From positions 1 to 35,443 of the forward strand of contig NZ_FXYF01000027.1 of assembly GCF_900184945.1 (NCBI RefSeq): a stretch of DNA of 35,443 nt, in the 5' to 3' direction. The notes below the pieces were generated by a model. It was not told where the DNA came from. It was given only the letters and a program-made list of their open reading frames with translations, and ran no database searches. Source of the stretch: Antarctobacter aquimaris (GTDB lineage: Bacteria > Pseudomonadota > Alphaproteobacteria > Rhodobacterales > Rhodobacteraceae). A program made the position numbers and the translations under genes. Shown piece after piece: positions 16,230 to 24,443 of the stretch (positions are counted from its first letter, which is position 1; the number at the start of each line of letters is the position of its first letter).

Positions 16230-16509
16230 GGCGGGTTTGCTCCGTCAAACCCGACCGGTGGGCAAGGGTGTCTTTCCGCAGGAAAGATCACCGCCCACAC
16301 CCCCAAGATCCCGGGCGCAACGCCCCGGTTTGCTCCGTCAAACCCGACCGGTGGGCAGGGGTGTCTTTCCGCAGGAAAGATCACCAGCCCACACCCCGAA
16401 ATCCAGGGCGCAGCGCCCCGTGACGCGCCCCCAAGGTGGGACGGCGGGTGGGTGGGGCGATCTGCGGGCCCGCAGGGCCGCAGGAGCGGCGCCCGTCCGG
16501 CCCCGGCCT
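16230..16509. other. Repeat-rich intergenic region between slyX and the lipoprotein gene
   Basis: The 280 bases hold two 93-bp tandem repeats (16234-16419) and, after them, a perfect 14-base palindrome CTGCGGGCCCGCAG at 16462-16475 in a very G-rich stretch. The flanking genes converge here, so the region may also end both transcripts. No open frame with a convincing start is present. Confidence 0.6.
16234..16419 (+). repeat. Tandem direct repeat, two 93-bp units with internal hairpins
   Basis: Unit 1 is 16234-16326 and unit 2 is 16327-16419. The first 59 bases differ at one position only; the last third differs by a few substitutions and shifts. Each unit contains GGTTTG/CAAACC arms around CTCCGT, an outer GTGGGC/GCCCAC pair, an inner TCTTTCC-GCA-GGAAAGA perfect stem, and a final GGGCGC...GCGCCC-like arm. 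A structured RNA or a REP-like repetitive element is possible. Confidence 0.85.
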
Positions 16510-17364
16510 TCAGTTCTTGAGATCGACGGCGGCCACTTCACCGTCATGCAGCAGGATGTTCTTCCAGCGGGGATTGCTGCCGAACCGCTCGTAGACGCTG
16601 ACGAACACCGTGTCGCGCGCGAGGCTGCGCATCCTGGAACCGCAGGGCTTGCCCGTGCCCACGCCGCAGACGCGGCGCTTGATCTGCTCGTAGGCCTTGT
16701 CCGTCTCCGACACGGGCTGCGTATCCCCCGACGGGCCGTAATGGATCTGCTCGTAGCTCTCGGGCGAGCCGAAGATCACCAGCGCGGCGGTGAACTGGCG
16801 CGCGCAGTTGTCCTTGAACCCGGTCAGGTAATAGGTGTGCGCAGAGGTTGTCCCCGGCGCGCTGTCGTACAGGTCATAGCGGCTGCTGCGTTCCGGGTAG
16901 CTTTCGACCTTGCGGCCCAGCTTCGAGGTCGGCACGCCACACAGCCGGGCGACCTGGCCGTAGGGCACAACGACCCCCAGCTGCACCTCGGAGCCGTCCG
17001 ATCCCCCCGACCGCCGCGCCGGTTTGCTGCCGAACAACCCGCGCCTGACCGGCGCGGGGGCGGGCGCAGCCGCCAGTTCCGCCTCGGGGGCGGCCTCGTC
17101 GAGGTCCGTGTCGGGGGTCTCGGCCACAGGCTCGCCCTTGGCCGCCGCCGCCCGCGCGCCGAACAGGCCCAGCAGGCCGCGCCGTGGCGGGGCGTTGGTG
17201 GCGGGTGTCCTCGGGGTGTCGGGGGCCACGGCATCCGCCTGCCCCGCGTCCGCCGCCAGCGGCACCTCGCTGTAGCGCGGCACCTCTGACAGCGGATCAC
17301 CGCAGCCTGCCAGCAGCAGGCCCAGTGACAGGACCAGACTTCCCCCGATGATGCCGCCGCGCAT
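16510..17364 (-). CDS. Predicted lipoprotein of unknown function
   Basis: This 284-residue protein has a lipoprotein signal, MRGGIIGGSLVLSLGLLLAG then C, with lipobox LLAGC at about residues 17-21. A long Ala/Pro-rich linker (about 30-110) follows, with two similar basic patches RRGLLGLFGARA and RRGLFGSKPARR. The C-terminal domain of about 160 residues has GVVVPYGQVARLCGVPTSKL, YYLTGFKDNCARQFTAALVI and KRRVCGVGTGKPCGSRM, where four or more cysteines could form disulfides. It is predicted to be anchored in the inner or outer membrane facing the periplasm. It lies downstream of dnaE on the same strand but 96 bases away. I do not recognise the domain with confidence. Confidence 0.75.
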   Translation of the reverse strand: MRGGIIGGSLVLSLGLLLAGCGDPLSEVPRYSEVPLAADAGQADAVAPDTPRTPATNAPPRRGLLGLFGARAAAAKGEPVAETPDTDLDEAAPEAELAAAPAPAPVRRGLFGSKPARRSGGSDGSEVQLGVVVPYGQVARLCGVPTSKLGRKVESYPERSSRYDLYDSAPGTTSAHTYYLTGFKDNCARQFTAALVIFGSPESYEQIHYGPSGDTQPVSETDKAYEQIKRRVCGVGTGKPCGSRMRSLARDTVFVSVYERFGSNPRWKNILLHDGEVAAVDLKN

Positions 17365-17460
17365 GGCTCTCTCCCCGATCGTTGCGGCGGTTCTAGCGTG
17401 CCATGCGGCCCCGCGTCCACCTTGTGCGACGTCGCAGGCGGGAAAGCGGTCGGAAAACGC

Positions 17461-20400
17461 TCAGAAGTCCTCGACCGCGAGAACACCGTCCAGCGATTTC
17501 ACCGCGCCCTTGATTTCCGGCGTCACCGGGTAGGCCCGTCCCGAATCCATCTCGACCTCGCCCGGCAAGGCCGGATCGTTCAGGCAGAAATGGATCGGCC
17601 CGCGCGCCGCCTTGGGCATCTGCTCGGCCGCCCGGCTCAGCACCGAGGCGATCTGCGGCAGCGCGCCGGCGTCCTCGACGTAGATCCGCAGGCCGTTCAC
17701 GCCCGCCCCCGCCACCGCCGCGTCGATCGGTCCCACGGACCGGCCCAGCAGCTTCAGCTGGTCCGATTCCATCGTCGCCTCGACCGTGACCACCACCTTG
17801 GAGCCGCTTTCGAGATACTCGCGCGATTTCTCCAGCGCCTCCGAAAACAGCGTGACCTCGTAGGCGCCGGTCGGGTCCGACATCTGGCAAAAGGCAAAGC
17901 GGTTGCCGCGCGCCGACTTGCGCTCCTGCCGCCCGGCGACGACACCGGCCAGCTTGGCCACCATGGCGCCGTTCTGCTGCACCTTGTGGGTCAACTCGTC
18001 CAGCGTCATGAAGCTGCCGGAGCGTTCGACCCGGCGCAGTTGCGCCATGTAGTCGTCCAGCGGATGGCCGGAGAGGTAAAAGCCGATCGCCTTGAACTCT
18101 TCCGCCAGCCGTTCGGCGGGCAGCCAGTCGCTGACCGGCGACAGGCGCGGTTCAGGCAGATCCTCGCCCGCCTCGCCGAACAGCGACACCTGTGCGCTGG
18201 CCTTCTGCTCGTGGATGGCCGAGGAATAGGCCACCAGCGCGTCGAGCGCGTCGAACACGCGCCGCCGGTTGCCGTCGAGCACGTCAAAGGCGCCGGCCCG
18301 CGCCATCATCTCGAGTGGCCGCTTGCCGATCTTCTTGAGGTCCACGCGGCGGGCGAAATCGAACAGGCTGACAAAGGGCTTGTCGCCCCTTCCCGCCACC
18401 ACCAGCCGCATCGCCTCGACGCCGACGTTCTTGAGCGCGCCCAAGGCATAGACCAGCTTGCCCCCGGCCACGTCGAAGGTGGCCTGGCTGCGGTTCACGC
18501 AGGGCGGCACGTAGGGCAGGCTCAGGCCCTTGCGGACCTCCTCGAAGTAGATCGCCAGCTTGTCGGTGAGGTGGATGTCGCAATTCATCACGCCGGCCAT
18601 GAACTCGACCGGGTGGTTCGCCTTGAGCCAGGCGGTCTGGTAGCTGACCACGGCATAGGCGGCGGCGTGCGACTTGTTGAAGCCGTAGTTGGCGAATTTC
18701 TCCAGCAGGTCAAAGACCTCGGTGGCCTTCTTCTTGTCCACCCCGTTCTCGGCCGCGCCCTTCTCGAACTTGGGGCGTTCGGCGTCCATCGCCTCCTTGA
18801 TCTTCTTGCCCATGGCGCGGCGCAAGAGGTCGGCGCCGCCGAGGCTGTAGCCCGCCATGACCTGGGCGATCTGCATCACCTGTTCCTGGTAGACGATGAT
18901 GCCCTGCGTTTCGGCCAGAATGTGGTCGATGCTGGGATGGACCGAGGTGATCTCGCGCAGGCCGTTCTTGACCTCGCAATAGGTCGGGATGTTTTCCATC
19001 GGGCCGGGCCGATAGAGCGCCACCAGCGCCACGATGTCCTCGATGCAGGTGGGCTTCATGCGCTTGAGCGCATCCATCATGCCCGAGCTTTCCACCTGGA
19101 ACACCGCGACCGTCTTGGCCGCGGCATAGAGCTTGTATGTCGCCGCGTCGTCGAGCGGGATCAGGTTCATCTGGTTCTCGGCGCCCGGCGCGGGCTGGTA
19201 CAGCTCCGTTCCGTCGGCGGCCACGTGCAGCGGGCGGCCCGATTTCAGGATCAGGTCCACCGCGTTCTGGATCACCGTCAGCGTCTTGAGGCCGAGAAAG
19301 TCGAACTTGACCAGGCCGGCCGCCTCGACCCACTTCATGTTGAACTGGGTCGCCGGCATGTCCGAGCGCGGATCGCGATACAGCGGCACCAGCTCATCGG
19401 TGGGGCGGTCGGCGATCACCACGCCCGCCGCGTGGGTGCCGGCAGAGCGCAACAGCCCCTCGACCTGCATGCCGTATTTCAGCAGGCGGTCGACGACCTC
19501 CTCGTTCTTGGCCTCCTCCGCCAGGCGCGGCTCGTCCCGCAGCGCCTGTTCGATGCTGACCGGCTTGACGCCCTCGACCGGGATCATCTTGGACAGGCGG
19601 TCGACCTGGCCATAGGGCATCTGCAACACCCGGCCCATGTCGCGCACCGCCGCCTTGGACAGGAGCGCGCCAAAGGTGATGATCTGCGCCACCTTGTCAT
19701 GGCCGTACTTGTCCTGCACGTAGCGGATCACCTCTTCGCGGCGGTCCATGCAGAAGTCGATGTCGAAGTCGGGCATCGACACCCGCTCCGGGTTGAGAAA
19801 CCGTTCGAACAGCAGCGAATAGCGCAGCGGGTCGAGGTCGGTGATGGTCAGCGCATAGGCCACGAGGCTGCCCGCGCCCGACCCCCGCCCCGGCCCCACG
19901 GGGATGTTGTTGTCCTTGGCCCACTGGATGAAGTCGGCCACGATCAGGAAGTAGCCGGGAAAGCCCATGCCCTCGATGATGCCCAGCTCGAAGTCCAGCC
20001 GTTCCTGGTACTCGGCGGGAGTCACCGCGTGCGGGATCACCTTCAGCCGTTCCTGCAACCCGTCGTTGGCCATGCGGCGCAGTTCCGCCACCTCGTCATC
20101 GGCGAACTTGGGCAGGATCGGCGCGCGCTTGTAGGCCATGAAGGCGCAGCGTCTGGCGATCTCGACGGTGTTTTCCAGCGCCTCGGGCAGGTCGGCAAAG
20201 AGCACCGCCATTTCCTGCGGCGTCTTGAGATAGTGCTGCGGCGTCAGCCGGCGGCGCGGCTGCTGCTGATCGACATAGGCGCCCTCGGCGATGCAGATCA
20301 GCGCGTCATGCGCCTCGTACATCTCCGGTTTCGGGAAATAGACATCGTTCGTCGCGACCAGCGGCAGGTCCATGGCATAGGCCATCTCGACAAAGCCGCG

Positions 20401-20976
20401 CTCGCTCAGGCGTTCGGCCTCGGGCAGCGCGCCGTCCTCGCCCGGGTGGCGCTGCAATTCGACATAGAGCCGGTCGCCGAAGACCTGCGTCAGCCGCGTC
20501 ATCAGCGCCTCGGCGGCCGCGCGGCTGCCGTTGCGCAACAGCCGGCCCACCGGCCCGTCCGGCCCGCCGGTCAGGCAGATCACGTCCTCGGAATGCGCCT
20601 CCAGTTCCGCCAGCGTCACATGCGGCAGTTCGGTGTCGCGCCGCATGTAGATGCAGGAATTGAGCTTCATCAGGTGTTCATACCCGCGCTCGGTCTGCGC
20701 CAGCAGGACCACCGGCGCGGGCGGTTTGGGCCGTTCGCCCGGCTGCGGCTCGATGTAGCGCAGGCTGACCTGACAGCCGACGATGGGCTGGATGCCCGCG
20801 CCGCTGGCGGTGGCGGAAAACTCCAGCGCGGCGAACAGGTTGTTGGTGTCGGTCACCGCCACCGCCGGCATGCCCATCGCGGCGCAGAGGCCGGGCAGCT
20901 TTTTCAGCCGCACGGCGCCTTCCAGCAGGGAGTATTCGGTGTGAACGCGGAGGTGGATGAATCGCGGATCGGCCAT
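17461..20976 (-). CDS. dnaE: DNA polymerase III alpha subunit
   Basis: This is the replicative polymerase of the chromosome. The 1171-residue protein has an N-terminal PHP domain (FIHLRVHTEYSLLEGAVRLK), a polymerase core with GPGRGSGAGSLVAYAL, the catalytic aspartates in PDFDIDFCMDRR (about residues 401-405), and QIITFGALLSKAAVRDMGRV. The fingers region includes IVYQEQVMQIAQVMAGYS and FNKSHAAAYAVVSYQTAWLK. A beta-clamp binding motif QVSLFGE occurs near residue 927, followed by the C-terminal OB domain (GVVAGRQERKSARGNRFAFC). The length matches DnaE1 rather than the shorter mutasome DnaE2. A 1207-codon open frame on the opposite strand is a GC-driven shadow. Confidence 0.97.
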   Translation of the reverse strand: MADPRFIHLRVHTEYSLLEGAVRLKKLPGLCAAMGMPAVAVTDTNNLFAALEFSATASGAGIQPIVGCQVSLRYIEPQPGERPKPPAPVVLLAQTERGYEHLMKLNSCIYMRRDTELPHVTLAELEAHSEDVICLTGGPDGPVGRLLRNGSRAAAEALMTRLTQVFGDRLYVELQRHPGEDGALPEAERLSERGFVEMAYAMDLPLVATNDVYFPKPEMYEAHDALICIAEGAYVDQQQPRRRLTPQHYLKTPQEMAVLFADLPEALENTVEIARRCAFMAYKRAPILPKFADDEVAELRRMANDGLQERLKVIPHAVTPAEYQERLDFELGIIEGMGFPGYFLIVADFIQWAKDNNIPVGPGRGSGAGSLVAYALTITDLDPLRYSLLFERFLNPERVSMPDFDIDFCMDRREEVIRYVQDKYGHDKVAQIITFGALLSKAAVRDMGRVLQMPYGQVDRLSKMIPVEGVKPVSIEQALRDEPRLAEEAKNEEVVDRLLKYGMQVEGLLRSAGTHAAGVVIADRPTDELVPLYRDPRSDMPATQFNMKWVEAAGLVKFDFLGLKTLTVIQNAVDLILKSGRPLHVAADGTELYQPAPGAENQMNLIPLDDAATYKLYAAAKTVAVFQVESSGMMDALKRMKPTCIEDIVALVALYRPGPMENIPTYCEVKNGLREITSVHPSIDHILAETQGIIVYQEQVMQIAQVMAGYSLGGADLLRRAMGKKIKEAMDAERPKFEKGAAENGVDKKKATEVFDLLEKFANYGFNKSHAAAYAVVSYQTAWLKANHPVEFMAGVMNCDIHLTDKLAIYFEEVRKGLSLPYVPPCVNRSQATFDVAGGKLVYALGALKNVGVEAMRLVVAGRGDKPFVSLFDFARRVDLKKIGKRPLEMMARAGAFDVLDGNRRRVFDALDALVAYSSAIHEQKASAQVSLFGEAGEDLPEPRLSPVSDWLPAERLAEEFKAIGFYLSGHPLDDYMAQLRRVERSGSFMTLDELTHKVQQNGAMVAKLAGVVAGRQERKSARGNRFAFCQMSDPTGAYEVTLFSEALEKSREYLESGSKVVVTVEATMESDQLKLLGRSVGPIDAAVAGAGVNGLRIYVEDAGALPQIASVLSRAAEQMPKAARGPIHFCLNDPALPGEVEMDSGRAYPVTPEIKGAVKSLDGVLAVEDF

Positions 20977-21107
20977 GCCCGCACCCTAGGCCGCGGCGGG
21001 CCTCGGCGGAACCCCGATTAATGAGGGCCGGTTCGGCGCGCAAGATCCCCTTGTCGAACCCGATAAAAAGAGTCAGATATTACCCGACAGAAAGAATCGG
21101 AAAAGCC

Positions 21108-21428
21108 ATGACCCCAACCCTCCGCACCACCCTTGCCGCCCTTGTCCTTGCCACGCCAGCCTTTGCCTCCGGCCCCGGCGAACACAGCCCCGGCAGCGGC
21201 GACGTCACCTACCTGGGCGACGCCCGCCTGACCTACGAGGTCTTTGAACAGGCCGTGACACACGTCGACCTGGAAAACTGCCCGGCGCAGTTCGACCCCG
21301 ACGTGGTGTTCTGCCGGATGACCCTGGCCAACGAGATGGCCAATGTCTTTGTCTTCAGCTTTGCCGACGACCAGCCGCTGCTGGCGGTGAAAGCCTACGC
21401 GCTGGACAGCGAGTTCCTGCCGTTCTGA
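21108..21428 (+). CDS. Small exported protein of unknown function
   Basis: This 106-residue protein has a Sec signal peptide, MTPTLRTTLAALVLATPAFA, with cleavage expected before SGPGEH. The mature part of about 86 residues contains two cysteines (ENCPAQ and VFCRMT), which could form one disulfide, and a C-terminal hydrophobic ANVFVFSF followed by ADDQPLLAVKAY. The ribosome binding site is weak (GAATCGGAAAA). It is divergent from dnaE and convergent with the MFS gene. The family was not recognised. Confidence 0.65.
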   Translation: MTPTLRTTLAALVLATPAFASGPGEHSPGSGDVTYLGDARLTYEVFEQAVTHVDLENCPAQFDPDVVFCRMTLANEMANVFVFSFADDQPLLAVKAYALDSEFLPF

Positions 21429-21434
21429 ACCGCA

Positions 21435-21463
21435 CCCGGCGCCCTGCCCCGCAGGGCGCCCGG
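21435..21463. terminator. Bidirectional hairpin between converging genes
   Basis: CCCGGCGCCCTGC (21435..21447), loop CCC, and GCAGGGCGCCCGG (21451..21463) form a 13-bp stem with one mismatch. It fills almost the whole gap between the exported-protein gene and the MFS gene. It has no T-run, so its action as an intrinsic terminator is a guess from position and stability. Confidence 0.5.
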
Positions 21464-22972
21464 TCAGTTGTCGGCCAGCGGCTCCTCGATCAGCAGCATC
21501 GACACGAGGCAGGCCAGCAGCGCCGCCGCCGCAGCGACCCAGAACACCGGGTGCAGCGCGGTCGAGAACCCGTCCAGCACCCGCGTCTGCGTTTCGGCGG
21601 GCAGCGCACGCAGCGATGAAGCACTCAGCCCGCCGATGCCGCCCGACAGCCCGCCGGGCACCTGTCCAGCCACCGCGCGGGCCAGCCCGGCGGCGAACAT
21701 CGCGCCAAAGACGGCGGTGCCCAGCGATCCGCCGATCAGCCGGAACATGTTGGTCGAGGCGGTGCCCACCCCCATCATCGCGCGCGGCACCGCGTTCTGG
21801 ATCGCCGCGACGCCAACGGCAAAGACCGGCCCCAGCCCCAGCCCCACCAGCACCATGACCGCACCGATCGCCCAGAGCGAGGTCGCCGCTTCCATCTGCG
21901 CCAGCGCTGCCAGTGCCAGCGCCAGCAGTCCGGTCGACACGATCGGGATCACCTTGTAGCGCCCGCTGCGCGACATCATGCGCCCCGACAGCTGCGACGA
22001 CAGGATCAGCCCGCCCATCATCGGCACCAGGAACAGCCCCGAGGTGGTGGGCGTGACGCCCTGCACCACTTGCAGGAACAGCGGCAGAAAGGTGATCGTG
22101 CCGAACATCCCCATGCCGACCAGGAATCCCACGGCATTTATCACCAGGAAGGTGTTGTTGCGGAACAGGCTCAGCGGCAGGATCGGTTCGACCGCGCGCC
22201 GCTCCACCAGCACAAAGCCGGCCAGCGACAGCACGATGACAGCGCCCAGCGCCATGACCTGCGGACTGGCCCAGCCATAGGCGCCGCCCAGGTTGGGCAG
22301 CAGGACGATGGAGGACAGCAGCACCGCCAGCAGCGCCGCGCCAAGGTAGTCTACCGGCTTGGTCTGGCGCACGGTGGGCGCGCTCAGCGCCCGGTTCAGC
22401 ACCACGTAGGCCGCCACGCCCACCGGCACGTTGACGAAAAAGATCCAATGCCAGCCGATGCTCTGCACGATCGCCCCGCCCAAGAGCGGCCCGATCACCG
22501 TCGACACGCCGAAGGCCGCGCCCAGCAGGCCCTGCGCCCGCCCGCGCTCCCTCGGGGGCAGCAGGTCGCCCACGGCGGTCATGCAGGTCACGATCAGCCC
22601 GCCGCCGCCCAGCCCCTGCACCGCGCGCCCGGCGATCAGCATCTCCATGGACTGCGCCGTGCCGCAGACCAGCGCGCCGGCGAGGAAGACAAGGATGCCG
22701 CCCTGCAGGATCGCCTTGCGGCCGTAGAGGTCCGACAGCTTGCCCGCCAGCGGCGCGCCGATGGTCGAGGCCAGCAGGTAGGCGGTGACGACCCAGGTGA
22801 TGTGGTCCATGCCGCCCAGGTCCGCCACCATGACCGGCAGCGCGGTCGACACGATGGTCTGCCCCAGCGAGGCGAACAGCAGCGTCGTGGCGATGGCGCC
22901 CAGCGCCAGCCGCAATCCCGCCGGATCAGGGCGGGCTTCGGACATGGCGGAGGACGGGTCTGCAAGTGACAT
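21464..22972 (-). CDS. MFS drug exporter, DHA2 (EmrB/QacA) family
   Basis: This 502-residue inner-membrane protein has about 14 hydrophobic segments, the DHA2 topology of proton-driven multidrug exporters. Recognisable are LGQTIVSTALPVMVADLGG (the DHA2 start), motif A as GKLSDLYGRKAIL after segment 2, RAVQGLGGGGLI, and motif C region FGVSTVIGPLLGGAIVQSIG followed by WHWIFFVNVPVG. It is transcribed away from marR, and its promoter sits inside the shared operator. The natural guess is that MarR represses it until a toxic ligand is bound. The substrate cannot be inferred. Confidence 0.9.
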   Translation of the reverse strand: MSLADPSSAMSEARPDPAGLRLALGAIATTLLFASLGQTIVSTALPVMVADLGGMDHITWVVTAYLLASTIGAPLAGKLSDLYGRKAILQGGILVFLAGALVCGTAQSMEMLIAGRAVQGLGGGGLIVTCMTAVGDLLPPRERGRAQGLLGAAFGVSTVIGPLLGGAIVQSIGWHWIFFVNVPVGVAAYVVLNRALSAPTVRQTKPVDYLGAALLAVLLSSIVLLPNLGGAYGWASPQVMALGAVIVLSLAGFVLVERRAVEPILPLSLFRNNTFLVINAVGFLVGMGMFGTITFLPLFLQVVQGVTPTTSGLFLVPMMGGLILSSQLSGRMMSRSGRYKVIPIVSTGLLALALAALAQMEAATSLWAIGAVMVLVGLGLGPVFAVGVAAIQNAVPRAMMGVGTASTNMFRLIGGSLGTAVFGAMFAAGLARAVAGQVPGGLSGGIGGLSASSLRALPAETQTRVLDGFSTALHPVFWVAAAAALLACLVSMLLIEEPLADN

Positions 22973-23082
22973 GGTGGATTCCCTGGATCATGGCCTCGGC
23001 GCCGGCCGATCCCTTCGGCCGGCGCCGGGCGACGGCACGCGCGGGACAACGGAAGGATTGCGCGCCGCGCGGCCTGAGCGTA

Positions 23083-23111
23083 AATATGTGTCAGGGGCAA
23101 ATACATGTCAA
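23083..23111 (-). promoter_or_regulatory. Promoter of the MFS exporter gene
   Basis: On the minus strand a perfect TTGACA (23111..23106) is followed after 17 bases by CATATT (23088..23083). The -35 box lies inside the inverted-repeat operator, as expected of a promoter blocked by a bound MarR dimer. Confidence 0.6.
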
Positions 23112-23128
23112 TGTCATGCATTTGCCCC
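23094..23128. promoter_or_regulatory. Inverted-repeat operator, probable MarR binding site
   Basis: The outer arms GGGGCAAAT (23094..23102) and ATTTGCCCC (23120..23128) are perfect complements over 9 bases. The inner part (ATACATG...CATGCAT) continues the dyad with a few mismatches, giving a 35-bp near-palindrome. It lies between the divergent marR and MFS genes, 29 bases before the marR start and over the MFS promoter. This is the classic position for local MarR autoregulation. Confidence 0.75.
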
Positions 23129-23157
23129 GGTCACGCAATTCCGCACAGCGGGGTCAC

Positions 23158-23769
23158 ATGTCCGCACGGGACGACAACCTGGTTCGACGACTCGGCCGCG
23201 CCGGGATCGACCCCGCGACGGCCGAGACCGCGCTCGACATCGACGCGATCCTGCAAGGCTGGCGGCGCCGCTTCCTGCGCCGCGAACTGGGGCTGCGCGC
23301 CTTGGCGGACCTCGACCTGCCGCTCGACCTGGCTGAGCTTGACGTACTGATGGCGGTGCGCGCGCCTTCGCGCGAGTTCGACAAGTCCGAGGGCGAAGAG
23401 ACCATGGTCTCCAGCGTCGCCGCGCGGCTGGCGATCGACCCGTCGCGCGCCAGCCGCCTGACCTCGGCGCTGATCGGCCGGGGCTACCTGCGCCGCGACG
23501 TCAGCCAGCAGGACGCCCGCCGCGCCGTGCTGGAGCTGACCGAAACCGGCGCCCGCGCGGTCGAGGCCGTGCGCAGTTACCGCCTGCTTGTGCTGGGCTC
23601 CTTTCTCAAGGACTGGACGCCCGAGGAACTGGACATCTTCCTGCCCATGCTCGACCGCTTTTCCAGCTGGTCCGAGCGTGCCGCCTGCCCCACCGGCCCG
23701 GTCGCCGAAGAGATCGCCGCCCTGCGCCGCACCCTCGCCCCCGCCCCCGCTGACCAGAAAGGGACCTGA
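23158..23769 (+). CDS. MarR-family transcriptional regulator
   Basis: This 203-residue protein has the winged-helix core of MarR: LDLAELDVLMAVRAPSRE, then MVSSVAARLAIDPSRASRLT (recognition helix around DPSRASRLTSAL), and the wing LIGRGYLRRDVSQQDARRAV. Flanking helices suited to dimerisation include DIFLPMLDRFSSWSERA. It acts in the cytosol as a dimeric repressor released by small ligands. The start MSARDDN is chosen because it follows the operator. It precedes the SRPBCC gene by 3 bases and is divergent from the MFS exporter, so both are its likely targets. Confidence 0.88.
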   Translation: MSARDDNLVRRLGRAGIDPATAETALDIDAILQGWRRRFLRRELGLRALADLDLPLDLAELDVLMAVRAPSREFDKSEGEETMVSSVAARLAIDPSRASRLTSALIGRGYLRRDVSQQDARRAVLELTETGARAVEAVRSYRLLVLGSFLKDWTPEELDIFLPMLDRFSSWSERAACPTGPVAEEIAALRRTLAPAPADQKGT

Positions 23770-23772
23770 GCC

Positions 23773-24261
23773 GTGACCGATCTCGACCCCACCCTCGACC
23801 TGCGCCTCGAACGGCAGTTCGACGCCCCACCCGCCACGCTCTGGCGCTGCTGGACAGAGCCGGAATTGCTGATGCAGTGGTTCTGCCCCAAGCCCTGGCA
23901 GGTGACCGAGGCAGTGATCGACCTGCGCCCCGGCGGGCGGTTCTTTACCCGGATGGAAGGCCCCGGCATGGACGGCAGCGACCCGGACATCTGCGCCGCC
24001 GACAACGAAGGGTGCTTTCTGGTCGTCGAGCCAGAGCGCCGCCTGGTCTTCACCGACGGGCTGCGCGCCGGCTGGCGTCCCGTCGCCGCGCCCTTCATGA
24101 CCTCCATCGTCACCTTCGCGCCCCGGGACGGCGGCACCTTCTACACCGCCACCGCCCTGCACACCGATCCGGAGGGCCGTGAACGGCACGAAGCCATGGG
24201 GTTCCACGAGGGCTGGAACGCGGCCGCGGACCAACTGGCCGAGCTTGCCGCCACACTCTGA
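23773..24261 (+). CDS. SRPBCC/AHSA1-type (START-like) domain protein
   Basis: This 162-residue protein starts at GTG. It has the AHSA1 signature LRLERQFDAPPATLWRCWTE at the N-terminus, MQWFCPKPWQVTEAVIDLRP, GGRFFTRMEG and a C-terminal GFHEGWNAAADQLAELAA. These proteins form a helix-grip fold with a hydrophobic cavity that binds small ligands; no enzymatic residue is evident. It begins 3 bases after the marR stop, so the two are co-transcribed. It may bind or process the same compound that the MFS pump exports, but this is inference from position. Confidence 0.85.
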   Translation: MTDLDPTLDLRLERQFDAPPATLWRCWTEPELLMQWFCPKPWQVTEAVIDLRPGGRFFTRMEGPGMDGSDPDICAADNEGCFLVVEPERRLVFTDGLRAGWRPVAAPFMTSIVTFAPRDGGTFYTATALHTDPEGRERHEAMGFHEGWNAAADQLAELAATL

Positions 24262-24394
24262 CGGCTTTTGCGGCAGGCTATACAGATGCGATGAAGGAAC
24301 GGGCGATTTCCGCTTGCCTTGGGCCGCCCCCCGCGCCTAGCCTGTAACCCGACGACAGCAACGCGCGCCTTCTACGCCGCATCGAGGGCGCGCA

Positions 24395-24413
24395 CCCCGC
24401 AGGACTTGCGGGG
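24395..24413 (+). repeat. Short hairpin in the xdhA leader
   Basis: CCCCGCA (24395..24401), loop GGACT, TGCGGGG (24407..24413) form a perfect 7-bp stem, 31 bases before the xdhA start. It could influence translation or be a remnant of a GC-rich repeat; no T-run follows it. Confidence 0.4.
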
Positions 24414-24443
24414 CATCAGGGTAAGGCGGCGGGTCACACTCGA

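Noticed and set aside
16234-16419. Tandem repeats as a CRISPR array
   Set aside because: There are only two units, directly adjoining, with no spacers, and no cas gene nearby.
17398-21021. A 1207-codon open frame on the plus strand opposite dnaE
   Set aside because: It is the antisense shadow of a long high-GC gene. It has His/Arg/Gln-rich low-complexity composition and no domain, while the minus strand encodes a full DnaE.
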